NCBI GenBank assembly: GCA_005789685.1
Contig: SXXD01000205.1
Coordinates: 1-10,238, forward strand
Direction: 5' to 3'
Length of the DNA stretch: 10,238 nucleotides
Source: Burkholderiales bacterium
GTDB taxonomy: Bacteria; Pseudomonadota; Gammaproteobacteria; Burkholderiales; Burkholderiaceae_C
Shown: positions 1 to 6,795 of the stretch, piece after piece
How the letters are laid out: each line of letters starts with the position of its first letter
Position numbering within the stretch: position 1 is the stretch's first letter
Made by a program: the position numbers and the translations under genes
The notes under the pieces: model-generated
The model's database searches: none
What the model saw: only the letters and a program-made list of their open reading frames with translations
What the model was told of the DNA's origin: nothing

Positions 1-398
1 CCTTGAAAACCAACTTCGGCCAATGTCATACCAGGTTTTTCAATCGCAAAATTCAAGTCTCGCCAATTTGCGTTTTCAATCAATGCTGCCAATTGCTTTT
101 GGTCTTGTGAAGGACCGCCCGCCATCCACACTTGTAACTCGTTCGGTTTTAAATCGGAAAACGATTTTCCCAAGTTGTATTGAACGATTTGAACTTGCGA
201 AGCCACATCGATCTTGTTCTGAGGCGATTGCTTCAATTCCTCAATTTCGTTGTCAATGTGCTTGCCCAAATTTTCATGTAGGTACAGCAAGATAGGGCCT
301 TCCGAAACTTGCCGAACCATGATGCGAGTGGCAACCGCAAATATCAGCATGCAAGCAAGCACGCCCAAAAAAACGTTCAGTCGGAAAGATTGAATCAT
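1..398 (-). CDS. Sensor histidine kinase, N-terminal part (cut by window edge)
   Basis: This open frame starts at an ATG five bases after the stop of the response regulator gene and runs without a stop through the left edge, giving about 132 residues. Residues 7-24 form a hydrophobic segment after a short basic start, as in an inner-membrane anchor. The rest (glutamate- and glutamine-rich, with no cysteine after residue 16) would be the periplasmic sensing region. No HAMP, DHp or ATP-binding motif lies inside the window, so kinase identity rests on position directly behind an OmpR-type regulator and on the usual regulator-kinase order. It is probably the cognate kinase of the regulator and part of the same transcript as the SPOR-domain gene. 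The signal sensed cannot be read from this part. A different membrane protein is possible but less likely. Confidence 0.75.
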   Translation of the reverse strand, partial: MIQSFRLNVFLGVLACMLIFAVATRIMVRQVSEGPILLYLHENLGKHIDNEIEELKQSPQNKIDVASQVQIVQYNLGKSFSDLKPNELQVWMAGGPSQDQKQLAALIENANWRDLNFAIEKPGMTLAEVGFQ

Positions 399-403
399 TT
401 GAA

Positions 404-1087
404 TCAGTAGTTGTTAAACCGATACCCAACGCCGCGAATGGTCTCAATGGGAAACTGTTCGCCCTCTGGCATTTTGTCGTCGGTTAGTTTTTTTCGAAGC
501 CTTTGCACACACACATCCACCACATTGGTACCCGGATCAAAATCGATTTGCCAGACTTGCTTCAGAATTTGTTGCCTTGAAAAAATTTGCCCCGGCGAAA
601 GCATCAAGCATTCCAACAGCAAGTACTCACGTTGCGTTAAATTAACTTTAATGGTTTTCCAATGGGCCACTCGGGTAAAACGATCTAGCGTGAGGCCACT
701 TTGAACCATGGTTTTTTCGACGCTGCCCTGCTTGCGACTCACCACTGTTTTAATTCGAATGATGAGTTCTTCAATAAAAAATGGTTTGGCCAAATAGTCG
801 TCGGCGCCTTTTTCAAAGCCTTGCAGTCGATCGGTCAAATCTGTGCGGGCCGACAAAATAATGATGGGGGTGGCTAAGTTTTTTCGGCGAATTTCAGCCA
901 ACACCGTCAGGCCATCCATCATGGGCAATGTGAGGTCTAAAACAATGGCGTCAAAGTTTTTGATCAAGGCCGTGTTAAGGCCGCGAAAACCATCTTGTTC
1001 CCAGTGTGTTGTAAATCCCACATCGGTAAAACCTGCAACAATGAAATCTGCAATTCGCTGTTCGTCTTCAATGAGCAAAATGTTCAT
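404..1087 (-). CDS. OmpR/PhoB-family response regulator
   Basis: A 227-residue two-domain transcription regulator of normal length. The receiver domain (about residues 1-115) has the acidic pair E7-D8, the phosphoacceptor D51 in the run VLDLTLPMMDG, S79 as the conserved Ser/Thr, and K101 in the KPF motif. The winged-helix DNA-binding domain (about 125-225) ends in the hallmark RGVGYRF. All residues needed for phosphotransfer are present, so it should be active. Its ATG overlaps the stop of the upstream SPOR-domain gene in an ATGA, which suggests translational coupling, and a likely sensor kinase follows five bases later. Subfamily (such as PhoP, QseB or CpxR type) cannot be settled from motifs alone. 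Target genes are unknown; the co-transcribed SPOR protein suggests an envelope or division signal, which is inference. Confidence 0.95.
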   Translation of the reverse strand: MNILLIEDEQRIADFIVAGFTDVGFTTHWEQDGFRGLNTALIKNFDAIVLDLTLPMMDGLTVLAEIRRKNLATPIIILSARTDLTDRLQGFEKGADDYLAKPFFIEELIIRIKTVVSRKQGSVEKTMVQSGLTLDRFTRVAHWKTIKVNLTQREYLLLECLMLSPGQIFSRQQILKQVWQIDFDPGTNVVDVCVQRLRKKLTDDKMPEGEQFPIETIRGVGYRFNNY

Positions 1088-2511
1088 TGCGGTGGTTTGG
1101 ACTGCGAAAGCAATGTGCCCTGGGGTTTGATGGTGACATCAGATGGCAAATTTAGCCGCACCATGGTGTTTTTAGCGCGGTCTCTGGATCTGAAGGGCCC
1201 GGTCACAACGGCAAACTTAGAGTCGTCTTTGCCCTGCTGGTAAACGGGAACAATGCGGGCGTTGGCCAACCAAGCCTTTGTCTTGATTGTGCTTTGAGCC
1301 TGCTTCACTGTTTCATAAACACCATGCTCTAACAAAAATGTGTCTTCTGGCAAGCCCCTCAGCCACAAGCGCCCCTTTACTGCCACATCAGGTAGCTCTG
1401 TAATGACCTTGGCCGGCTTAGCAGGCGTAGCTGCTGCCACTGGCGGAGTAGCTGGACCAACTGGCGGAGTGGCAACAGGCGCTTCTGGTTTAGCGGTGTA
1501 GGGCTTCAAGTCGGCAGGAGGGCCCGGTGGTGGGTTGTTGGCATCGTCCTTGGGCTGTCCGGGTGCTGCCACTTTTTCAGGCGCTGTGTCAGGGTTTGTT
1601 TCTAATTTGTTGTCTGCAGCGCTTTCTGCTTTCATTGCATTGTTTTGTGCCGTTTTTTTCTTTTCGGGGGAACCCAGTGCCAGCACATCGTCATAAAAAC
1701 CAGAGACCTGCGAAATCACTTTCTCGCTTAATTCTGGGTGCAAGATGGCTGCCACGCCCATAGAGCTGAGAAGCAAGGCAGACACGGCCAAGATCCATGT
1801 CCATTTTTTTGATTTCTTCGGATTCTTGGATTTGTCTTTCTGGGGTGCGGCTGCTTTGGAGGCACCGCCGCTTGCCACTGCTGCATTCAGTAAGGGGGTG
1901 GTTTTTTTAGTGCTTGCTTTGGCCAGTTTGTTGAAAAACTCAACCGCCATTTCTTCGTTGCCATTTTTCCTGGCTTGCTGAATGGCGCTGAGTTTTTGCT
2001 CGGGTGTCGGCAACTCCAACGCCCAAGAAACAAACTGTTTGTTTTGTGTAGCCAGTTTATCCGCTTGTGGGCTCTCAGAAGCAAACATCAAGACCGCACC
2101 AATGCCTGCACCAGGAAATTGCAAAATGAGCCGTGTGAACAAATCAAGCTCATGCGTGGCCAAAGCATTGGCATCATGAACCACCCAAATTTTTTCAGGC
2201 AACTGACCGCCCCTGGGCTTGGTGGCTTCATCCAGTTTGATGGTGGTGAGCAATTTGTTGAAGCGTTCTAGCATGGCCTCGGTGTCAGGCGGCATGAAAA
2301 CTTCAATGGGTGTATCTGGCAGTGCTCTTTTAAGGCGACGAATAAAGGCAGCGCCGAAATGATCAATCAGCTCGGTGGTTTTGCTGGAAATAACCACGCT
2401 CTTACCATCTTTGACCATGGCCATGGCACAGCTTTCCATCTGCAAGCGGTCCGTCATTCTGAAGAAGATTTCAGATTCAGACGAGTTGCTGCTGGCGCCA
2501 AAGTCGGTCAT
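1084..2511 (-). CDS. DamX-like SPOR-domain membrane protein with degenerate AAA-like N-terminus
   Basis: A 475-residue protein with the DamX layout: a cytoplasmic domain (about 1-200), a lysine-rich stretch before one membrane segment (about 237-257), a long Pro/Ala/Lys periplasmic linker (about 280-375) and a C-terminal SPOR domain (about 380-462, including VVTGPFRSRDRAKNTM). SPOR domains bind denuded glycan strands at the division septum, so the protein probably acts at the septum. The N-terminal domain resembles a GspA/DamX AAA fold with a Walker-B-like IWVVHDAN near 108-114. The P-loop region reads VKDGKS without the first glycine, so ATP binding is doubtful. The ATG at 2511 lacks a clear ribosome-binding site; methionines 19 and 25 are alternative starts. 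The gene leads an operon with a two-component system. Exact orthology to E. coli DamX is not proven. Confidence 0.8.
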   Translation of the reverse strand: MTDFGASSNSSESEIFFRMTDRLQMESCAMAMVKDGKSVVISSKTTELIDHFGAAFIRRLKRALPDTPIEVFMPPDTEAMLERFNKLLTTIKLDEATKPRGGQLPEKIWVVHDANALATHELDLFTRLILQFPGAGIGAVLMFASESPQADKLATQNKQFVSWALELPTPEQKLSAIQQARKNGNEEMAVEFFNKLAKASTKKTTPLLNAAVASGGASKAAAPQKDKSKNPKKSKKWTWILAVSALLLSSMGVAAILHPELSEKVISQVSGFYDDVLALGSPEKKKTAQNNAMKAESAADNKLETNPDTAPEKVAAPGQPKDDANNPPPGPPADLKPYTAKPEAPVATPPVGPATPPVAAATPAKPAKVITELPDVAVKGRLWLRGLPEDTFLLEHGVYETVKQAQSTIKTKAWLANARIVPVYQQGKDDSKFAVVTGPFRSRDRAKNTMVRLNLPSDVTIKPQGTLLSQSKPPQ

Positions 2512-2542
2512 GGATTTCTGTCAGTGGAGTGGCGAATGTGCC

Positions 2543-2583
2543 AATGATACGCACAATGTGGCCGAAAATGACGGGTATCATTG
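2543..2583. promoter_or_regulatory. Inverted repeat in divergent SPOR-gene/zapD control region
   Basis: The arms CAATGATAC (2542-2550) and GTATCATTG (2575-2583) are perfect 9-base inverted copies separated by 24 bases, so arm centres lie about 33 bases apart, close to three helical turns. Each arm contains TATCAT, a five-of-six match to a sigma-70 -10 box, pointing outward: one towards zapD and one towards the SPOR-domain gene. No good -35 box sits at the right spacing for either. The repeat may be an operator, a symmetric pair of promoters, or both. The whole intergenic space is only about 90 bases, so both genes must be controlled from here. Confidence 0.4.
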
Positions 2584-2603
2584 CCAGATTCAGGCAATGA
2601 ACA

Positions 2604-3383
2604 TTGACCCCAAGCAAAGTGGCCGCGATACTTTTTGAACACCCCCTTGACGAACTCACCAGCAATTTCTTGCGGGTTGAGACCTTGTTTTCTAGGGTCG
2701 ATGTGCTGATCAATCGGTTTTTCGCCATAGACCACCACTTTTGCCTTTTGTGCCTTTTTGAAATTGCCGATTTAGACGATCAATTCGACTTAAGCGCCCA
2801 AATCTTGGCGCAACTGAATGCCCAAAAAGCCAAATTGAATGGCTACCGAGGTAACCCCAAGGTTTCTGTCACGGTTCTGACTGAACTGCTAGCGCAGGTT
2901 GAACAACATATCGTGGCACTGCACTCGCAAAAAAAGAAGTTGGCTCACATGATTGCCGACGATGAATGGCTGTACAAACTTCGCGAAGGCATGGGACTGC
3001 CTGGCGGAACCAGCCCGTTTGATGCACCTCGATATTTTGCTTGGCAACACCGCAGCGGCGAAGATCGGAGGGAAGACCTGTTGAATTGGCTAGATTTCTT
3101 CAAACCCCTCAGAGAAAGCGTTGCCTTTTTAATGGGGCTCACTCGGGGCAATGCATCACACTCTCGTTTATTGGCCAAGGGTGGCGAGTATAGACAAAGC
3201 ATTCCGCAAGGAAAATGCAAGCTGGTTCAAATTTGGGTAGACCCTAAACTCAAGGCGACGCCCGAAGTACACGGCAACAAACTCATGGTGACCATTCGGT
3301 TTATTGACCGCGGGCCCAAAGGACAAACCAGCGCTTGTTTGGACGATATTCCCTTTGAGCTTGGCATGGTGATGGATCAATAA
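2604..3383 (+). CDS. zapD: Cell division protein ZapD
   Basis: A 259-residue protein matching the ZapD (formerly YacF/DUF1342) family along its length. Recognisable landmarks are LFEHPLDE near the start, FRVE-like FLRVE, the LPGGTSPFDAPRYFAW block near the middle, the LNWLDFFKPLRES helix, and the C-terminal beta-rich part with KLVQIWVDP and KLMVTIRFI. E. coli ZapD has 247 residues. ZapD is a cytoplasmic protein that binds the FtsZ C-terminus and bundles FtsZ filaments, stabilising the Z-ring. The start is uncertain: TTG at 2604 has AGG nine bases upstream, while GTG at 2619 gives MAAILFEHP, closer to relatives that begin a few residues before LFEHP. It stands apart from coaE, its partner in many proteobacteria, and is divergent from a septal SPOR protein instead. 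Confidence 0.92.
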   Translation: MTPSKVAAILFEHPLDELTSNFLRVETLFSRVDVLINRFFAIDHHFCLLCLFEIADLDDQFDLSAQILAQLNAQKAKLNGYRGNPKVSVTVLTELLAQVEQHIVALHSQKKKLAHMIADDEWLYKLREGMGLPGGTSPFDAPRYFAWQHRSGEDRREDLLNWLDFFKPLRESVAFLMGLTRGNASHSRLLAKGGEYRQSIPQGKCKLVQIWVDPKLKATPEVHGNKLMVTIRFIDRGPKGQTSACLDDIPFELGMVMDQ

Positions 3384-3436
3384 TTCAAAAGTACTCTTTT
3401 GCCTGAAAAGTTTTCCAAGCTCAAGCGCTAGTAATT

Positions 3437-3445
3437 TGCTAAAAT
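3437..3445 (+). promoter_or_regulatory. Possible extended -10 promoter for the bactofilin operon
   Basis: TGCTAAAAT matches the extended -10 form TGnTATAAT with one mismatch in the hexamer, and it sits about 20 bases before the GTG start of the first bactofilin. No good -35 hexamer is seen at 16-18 bases upstream, which extended -10 promoters can tolerate. The leader would be about 14 bases, long enough to hold the ribosome-binding site at 3455-3460. The zapD stop lies 56 bases upstream with no terminator between, so read-through from zapD is equally possible. Confidence 0.35.
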
Positions 3446-3454
3446 TCCCCAATT

Positions 3455-3460
3455 AGGGAG
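3455..3460 (+). promoter_or_regulatory. Ribosome-binding site fixing the GTG start of bactofilin 1
   Basis: AGGGAG lies five bases before the GTG at 3466. An overlapping ATG at 3464 is in a different frame that does not encode the bactofilin, so this site and the frame together settle GTG as the start. Confidence 0.6.
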
Positions 3461-3465
3461 CAAAT

Positions 3466-3849
3466 GTGGCAAATCCAGCAGATTCACTTGAAAGCGTCGT
3501 TATTGGCGATGGCGTTACCGTCAAGGGGGTGTTTTTTATACCCTCTAAAGCCGTGGTCAATGGCATCATTGAGGGCGACTTAACAGCTGAAGAAGTTTTG
3601 ATTGGCCCCACTGGCAAAATCACGGGCCGCATTTCAGCCAAAGTCATTGATGTTCGCGGTCAACTGCACAACACGGTGGTGAGCGAGAAGAGTTTGATCA
3701 TTCGCTCTACTGGCAAGATCACCGGCAAGATTCATTACGTCGAAATTGAAATTGAAAAGGGCGGCGAGATCGAAGGGACTTTGACTCAAGCCATTGAAGG
3801 TACGTTGAACGCGGCCTCAATTTTAAACAACGGCCCAGCGCCTGTTTAA
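3466..3849 (+). CDS. Bactofilin 1
   Basis: A 127-residue bactofilin (polymer-forming cytoskeletal protein, DUF583). The core, about residues 9-113, is a run of short beta strands with glycine turns typical of the bactofilin right-handed beta-helix: VIGDGVTVKG, GIIEGDLTAE, LIGPTGKITG, IIRSTGKITG, then the signature IEIEKGGEIEG. Bactofilins self-assemble without nucleotide into filaments, often membrane-associated, that position wall enzymes and other partners. The N-terminus (MANPADS) is short and lacks the MFxK membrane-targeting type of start. The gene begins with GTG behind a good AGGGAG site and heads an operon with an M23 peptidase 12 bases downstream and two more bactofilins. It is about half identical by eye to bactofilin 3, suggesting duplication within the operon. 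Confidence 0.93.
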   Translation: MANPADSLESVVIGDGVTVKGVFFIPSKAVVNGIIEGDLTAEEVLIGPTGKITGRISAKVIDVRGQLHNTVVSEKSLIIRSTGKITGKIHYVEIEIEKGGEIEGTLTQAIEGTLNAASILNNGPAPV

Positions 3850-3861
3850 CCGGCACCTGAC

Positions 3862-4905
3862 ATGCAATTAGCAAGATTGCTCTGGCTAAGCGTGTTGTCG
3901 CTTCCCTCAACATTGCTTCATTGGTGGCGCAAAGATTACCAAGATTCAAGAATTATTTTTGAACAAAACGGTGACCTTCAATATTTTGCGATCTCTGCCA
4001 AACTCCAGCGCATGTTGGTTCGTGGCAGCATCGTCACACTCACCTCTTTGTCCACGGCGCTGATTGTTCTTTCAATCATCACCATCAGCCTGCAAATCAG
4101 TAGAGCTCGGCTAGAGAAATCACATCAAGAAGTTTTCAAGGCCCTCGTCAGTGGCACCGCCGACGCTCAATCTGGTGACGTCATCGAAATGAGCGAAGAT
4201 CAGATGGTTGCTTTGGCTCAGTCTATTCGCGACAGAGACATGAGCATTCGCCGTTATGTTGACACCTCCACGGCTGCGGTGTCCCAAGAAAATGTGTCCT
4301 TCAAATCTCAGCTAGATTCATCTGGTTTGACCGAAAAAATTGTCAAAATTATTCAACAAAACAATCCCAAGGGCGGATTCAACTTAACCGACGACATTAA
4401 CAACAACCCATTACTTCGGGGTAAAGTGGCCGATGAATTGGCCACAAATCGTGCACTGCGCGATGTCTTGTTTGCACTTCCAAACAAAATGCCTGTCAGC
4501 AATTACGCTCTGACCTCAGACTTTGGCATCCGCAAACACCCCATCACTGGTCAATCTCACTTTCACACGGGCTTGGACCTGCTTAGCGAAAATGGGAACG
4601 ACAAGGTACACCCAGTTAAGGAAGGCGTGGTCGTTCTTTCACAAAATCACCCACAGTACGGCAATACGGTTGTAGTGCGCCACACCAATGGCATTGAATC
4701 GCTGTATGCCCACATGTCGCAGTTGTTGGTTAAAGTTGGTGACAAAGTTAACCACGATTCTGTCTTGGGTTACATTGGCAACACGGGCGTTTCCACTGGG
4801 AAGCACTTACACCTAGAAATATTGGTGGGTGGCTATCCTGTCAACCCACAAAAAGTCATCCGGACGGCTCAGCATGTTCAACAAATTCAAATCAGCTCCA
4901 AATAA
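3862..4905 (+). CDS. Membrane-anchored M23 (LytM) peptidoglycan endopeptidase A
   Basis: A 347-residue protein: a cytoplasmic N-terminal stretch (1-54), one membrane segment (about 55-77), a helical, probably coiled-coil region (about 80-205) and a C-terminal M23 domain (about 213-332). The zinc and catalytic residues are all visible: H235 and D239 in HTGLD, H284 in YAHMS, and H315 and H317 in KHLHLE. It should therefore be an active zinc endopeptidase cutting peptide crosslinks in peptidoglycan, with its domain in the periplasm. The architecture matches bactofilin-linked peptidases such as LmdC of stalked bacteria and Csd1-type enzymes of Helicobacter. It lies 12 bases after bactofilin 1, and its last 32 bases overlap the start of bactofilin 2, a tight coupling that supports joint function. 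The ribosome-binding site is weak. Confidence 0.93.
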   Translation: MQLARLLWLSVLSLPSTLLHWWRKDYQDSRIIFEQNGDLQYFAISAKLQRMLVRGSIVTLTSLSTALIVLSIITISLQISRARLEKSHQEVFKALVSGTADAQSGDVIEMSEDQMVALAQSIRDRDMSIRRYVDTSTAAVSQENVSFKSQLDSSGLTEKIVKIIQQNNPKGGFNLTDDINNNPLLRGKVADELATNRALRDVLFALPNKMPVSNYALTSDFGIRKHPITGQSHFHTGLDLLSENGNDKVHPVKEGVVVLSQNHPQYGNTVVVRHTNGIESLYAHMSQLLVKVGDKVNHDSVLGYIGNTGVSTGKHLHLEILVGGYPVNPQKVIRTAQHVQQIQISSK

Positions 4906-5398
4906 CGCCAACAAAGAACCTGAAGAAGCGGCTGAACCAGTCGCGCCTGAAGAAATTGTGCTTGTTAAAGAAGAAGAGCCTGCCATGCCAGTTGCGCCGG
5001 CCACCACACCCAATGTCACACCCAATGTCACGCCAAGTGCACCCCAGCAGCGCGGCAACGGGGTGATGGGCATGCTTCAGGCCAACGTTTCTAAGCCTTC
5101 TATTCTGAGCGAAGGCTTTTACTTCAAGGGTGAGTTGTCTGCCAAAGGCACCATCCACGTTGAAGGCTCTTTGAATGGTCAGGTTAATGTAGATGAGCTG
5201 ACCATCGGCTCGCGCGGTCAAGTTGACGGCATTGTGAACTGCAAAAACTTTCACATCAAGGGCCGATTTTCAGGCACGGCCACATGCGAAGAGCTCACAG
5301 TCACATCCTCCGCAACTGTCGATGGCCATGTGGTTTACAAAACACTTTCTGTTCAAAAAGGCGCGTCTATCAAGGGTGAGTTGCTTTTAGCAAAGTAA
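4874..5398 (+). CDS. Bactofilin 2, with N-terminal MFNK and long linker
   Basis: A 174-residue bactofilin. The beta-helix core occupies about residues 76-171 (GFYFKGELSAKGTIHVEGSL onward, ending in LSVQKGASIKGELL). In front is an unusually long, acidic and Pro/Val-rich tail (about 10-70) holding a small NVTP-NVTP repeat. I chose the ATG at 4874, which lies inside the last codons of the M23 gene. A GTG at 4829 would add 15 residues but would bury the MFNKFKSA start. That start resembles the MFSKQAKS membrane-targeting peptide of Caulobacter BacA, so this bactofilin probably binds the membrane directly. The 32-base overlap with the peptidase gene suggests translational coupling and a working pair. 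GGACGG upstream could serve as a weak ribosome-binding site. Confidence 0.9.
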   Translation: MFNKFKSAPNNANKEPEEAAEPVAPEEIVLVKEEEPAMPVAPATTPNVTPNVTPSAPQQRGNGVMGMLQANVSKPSILSEGFYFKGELSAKGTIHVEGSLNGQVNVDELTIGSRGQVDGIVNCKNFHIKGRFSGTATCEELTVTSSATVDGHVVYKTLSVQKGASIKGELLLAK

Positions 5399-5449
5399 TC
5401 ACCATCGCACCATTCCATGTACCCTATTCAACTCTAAGTCGCTTTCAAA

Positions 5450-5776
5450 ATGAACCCTACCACCAAACAAAACAGTGTTTTCATCGGCGAAGGCGTTTCC
5501 TTCAAAGGCAGCATCAACGCACCTGACGAAGCCGTGATTGAAGGTCAATTTGATGGCGACCTGACTGTGAGCAATTTACTCATTGGCCAAACAGGCCGTG
5601 TAACAGGCACCATCAAGGCAGACCGCGTGGACGTGAAGGGCGAGCTGAACAAAGACATCAGCAGCCGTCAGCTGCTGATCGTTCGAAGCACTGGCAAAGT
5701 GAACGGCACATTAGAGTACGGTGAAATTGAAATTGAACGCGGCGGCCAAGTCCGCGGCAACATGAGCCAAGTTTAA
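5450..5776 (+). CDS. Bactofilin 3
   Basis: A compact 108-residue bactofilin that is almost all core (about residues 9-106): VFIGEGVSFKG, GQFDGDLTVS, LIGQTGRVTG, IVRSTGKVNG and the signature EIEIERGGQVRG. It has only a short N-terminal tail (MNPTTKQN) and almost no C-terminal tail, and it lacks an MFxK start. By hand alignment roughly half its core residues match bactofilin 1 without gaps, so the two look like products of a duplication, while bactofilin 2 between them is more distant. It could co-polymerise with bactofilin 1 or 2, which is inference. It is the last gene of the plus-strand operon: it starts 51 bases after bactofilin 2 with a weak ribosome-binding site and is followed by a strong terminator. 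Confidence 0.93.
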   Translation: MNPTTKQNSVFIGEGVSFKGSINAPDEAVIEGQFDGDLTVSNLLIGQTGRVTGTIKADRVDVKGELNKDISSRQLLIVRSTGKVNGTLEYGEIEIERGGQVRGNMSQV

Positions 5777-5809
5777 GACACTTTATTGCGTGTTCAATCA
5801 CCCATGTGC

Positions 5810-5834
5810 AAAGGGCCTCATCAGAGGCCCTTTT
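5810..5834 (+). terminator. Rho-independent terminator after bactofilin 3
   Basis: A perfect 10-base-pair stem (AAAGGGCCTC at 5810-5819 with GAGGCCCTTT at 5824-5833), loop ATCA, then a T-rich tail that is broken by G and A (TTTTGATTTGTTT from 5831). It ends the bac-M23-bac-bac operon 34 bases after its last stop. On the minus strand the same hairpin has only TTTGC after it, so it may act weakly on transcripts of the convergent ParA-like gene. Confidence 0.85.
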
Positions 5835-5852
5835 GATTTGTTTGAACAGACT

Positions 5853-6725
5853 TTATTTGTAATTTCTGACCTGCAGGAAGGCGGGCAAGGCGGGCAATAC
5901 GGCCTTCACTTTGTCTTTGAAACTGGTCTTTGCGTAATCATTGGCTGCATTAACGGGCCTGATGCTGGCCTTTTCATTCATGCCGGCACGAAACCTGTCT
6001 AAGATTGATCCGCTCATTTTGGGCTGATACAAGCTGGTTATGCTTTTCTTATCACTCAATTGGCTTCGGCCCAGTTGGACAATGGCATTGCCAAAGTCAA
6101 TGAAGTTTTCACGAATTTCTTCGCTTTGCGCTGTGACAAAAAACTCTGTTCCAAAAAACTCACTGGCTGTTTCATTGAACATCACAGGGGGTGACATGAA
6201 AAAACTCGTATTGAATGACTGCATGAACACGTTGGAATAGGTTTCCAAATTGGCCACCCGGCTAGGCACAATGACCAACTTGGGCGGCGTTCGCATCGTT
6301 GAGTTGAAAACAAATCCGAAACGGTTGACAAACTCGAGTGTGCTGTCCAGTTCGACACGCGACAATGAGGTTGGGACCAGCACCAAATCGAAATCAAACA
6401 AAAATTCGGCTGGCAAAATATCTGTCCATGTGAGATCGGCTATGACCGCTTCGGTTTGGCTTGAAACACTTCTGAGTGCTTGCTTGGCCTGCAACAAAGC
6501 CAGGCCAGAGCCTTTGTTATTGGGTGATTGAACAGAAATACACTGTATGCCTAAAGGCGCGGCATTTCTGACCCACTTGCCAGCCGTGGCTTGGTGGTCT
6601 AGATCTACCAGGCTCGTGGTTTTTTGAGCCACATGGGCAAAAAAAGCAGCCAAATTGGCAGAAACAGTGCTTTTCCCTACGCCACCCTTTTGACTGGTGA
6701 TGAGGATTTTCAGTTTAGCTGTCAT
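5853..6725 (-). CDS. Orphan ParA/MinD-family ATPase
   Basis: A 290-residue cytoplasmic P-loop ATPase. The deviant Walker A motif KGGVGKST (13-20) with signature lysine K13 marks the ParA/MinD class. Walker A' is SLVDLDHQAT (38-47), Walker B is AVIADL (93-98), and VLVPTSLSRVELDST (115-129) matches the usual strand and contact region. Such ATPases dimerise on ATP, bind DNA or membrane, and are released by a partner that triggers hydrolysis, thereby positioning cargo. There is no ParB gene, and no parS-like palindrome was noticed, so chromosome partition is unlikely to be its sole role. The tail (266-290, with LPALPAFLQ) is hydrophobic and basic. The frame is open to 6824, but the ATG at 6725 is preferred because it lies just before the P-loop strand and has GTGAG six bases upstream. 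It diverges from two unknown genes. Confidence 0.88.
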   Translation of the reverse strand: MTAKLKILITSQKGGVGKSTVSANLAAFFAHVAQKTTSLVDLDHQATAGKWVRNAAPLGIQCISVQSPNNKGSGLALLQAKQALRSVSSQTEAVIADLTWTDILPAEFLFDFDLVLVPTSLSRVELDSTLEFVNRFGFVFNSTMRTPPKLVIVPSRVANLETYSNVFMQSFNTSFFMSPPVMFNETASEFFGTEFFVTAQSEEIRENFIDFGNAIVQLGRSQLSDKKSITSLYQPKMSGSILDRFRAGMNEKASIRPVNAANDYAKTSFKDKVKAVLPALPAFLQVRNYK

Positions 6726-6764
6726 CTGTAACTCACTGTATTCAAAGAAAAAAGAACTTAACAA

Positions 6765-6793
6765 TTGCGTGGGGGGAAAATTTGCCCTATTAT
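6765..6793 (+). promoter_or_regulatory. Sigma-70 promoter for the two-gene unknown operon
   Basis: TTGCGT (6765-6770), a 17-base spacer containing six consecutive G, then TATTAT (6788-6793). The hexamers match consensus at four and five positions with ideal spacing. Transcription would start near 6800, giving a leader of about 47 bases with an AAAGGA ribosome-binding site at 6836-6841. Confidence 0.6.
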
Positions 6794-6795
6794 CG

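Noticed and set aside
1439..1473. Direct repeat ACTGGCGGAGT
   Set aside because: Two copies 21 bases apart encode the Pro-rich TPPVGPA-type linker of the SPOR protein; ordinary low-complexity coding repeat.
404..2511. Long plus-strand open frames opposite the regulator and SPOR genes
   Set aside because: They are antisense shadows of strongly supported genes and have no recognisable domains.
2477..2738. Minus-strand open frames ahead of the SPOR-domain gene
   Set aside because: They overlap zapD antisense and the inverted-repeat control region, and their translations resemble no protein.
4829..4873. Longer bactofilin 2 from a GTG start
   Set aside because: It adds 15 residues that simply read another frame of the M23 gene; the ATG at 4874 gives the MFxK start typical of membrane-targeted bactofilins.
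5012..5035. Tandem repeat AATGTCAC(A/G)CC
   Set aside because: It encodes NVTP twice in the disordered tail of bactofilin 2; too short and only two copies, so no array.
5790..6002. Plus-strand small open frame across the terminator
   Set aside because: It reads through the terminator hairpin and lies antisense to the ParA-like gene; no ribosome-binding site or recognisable product.
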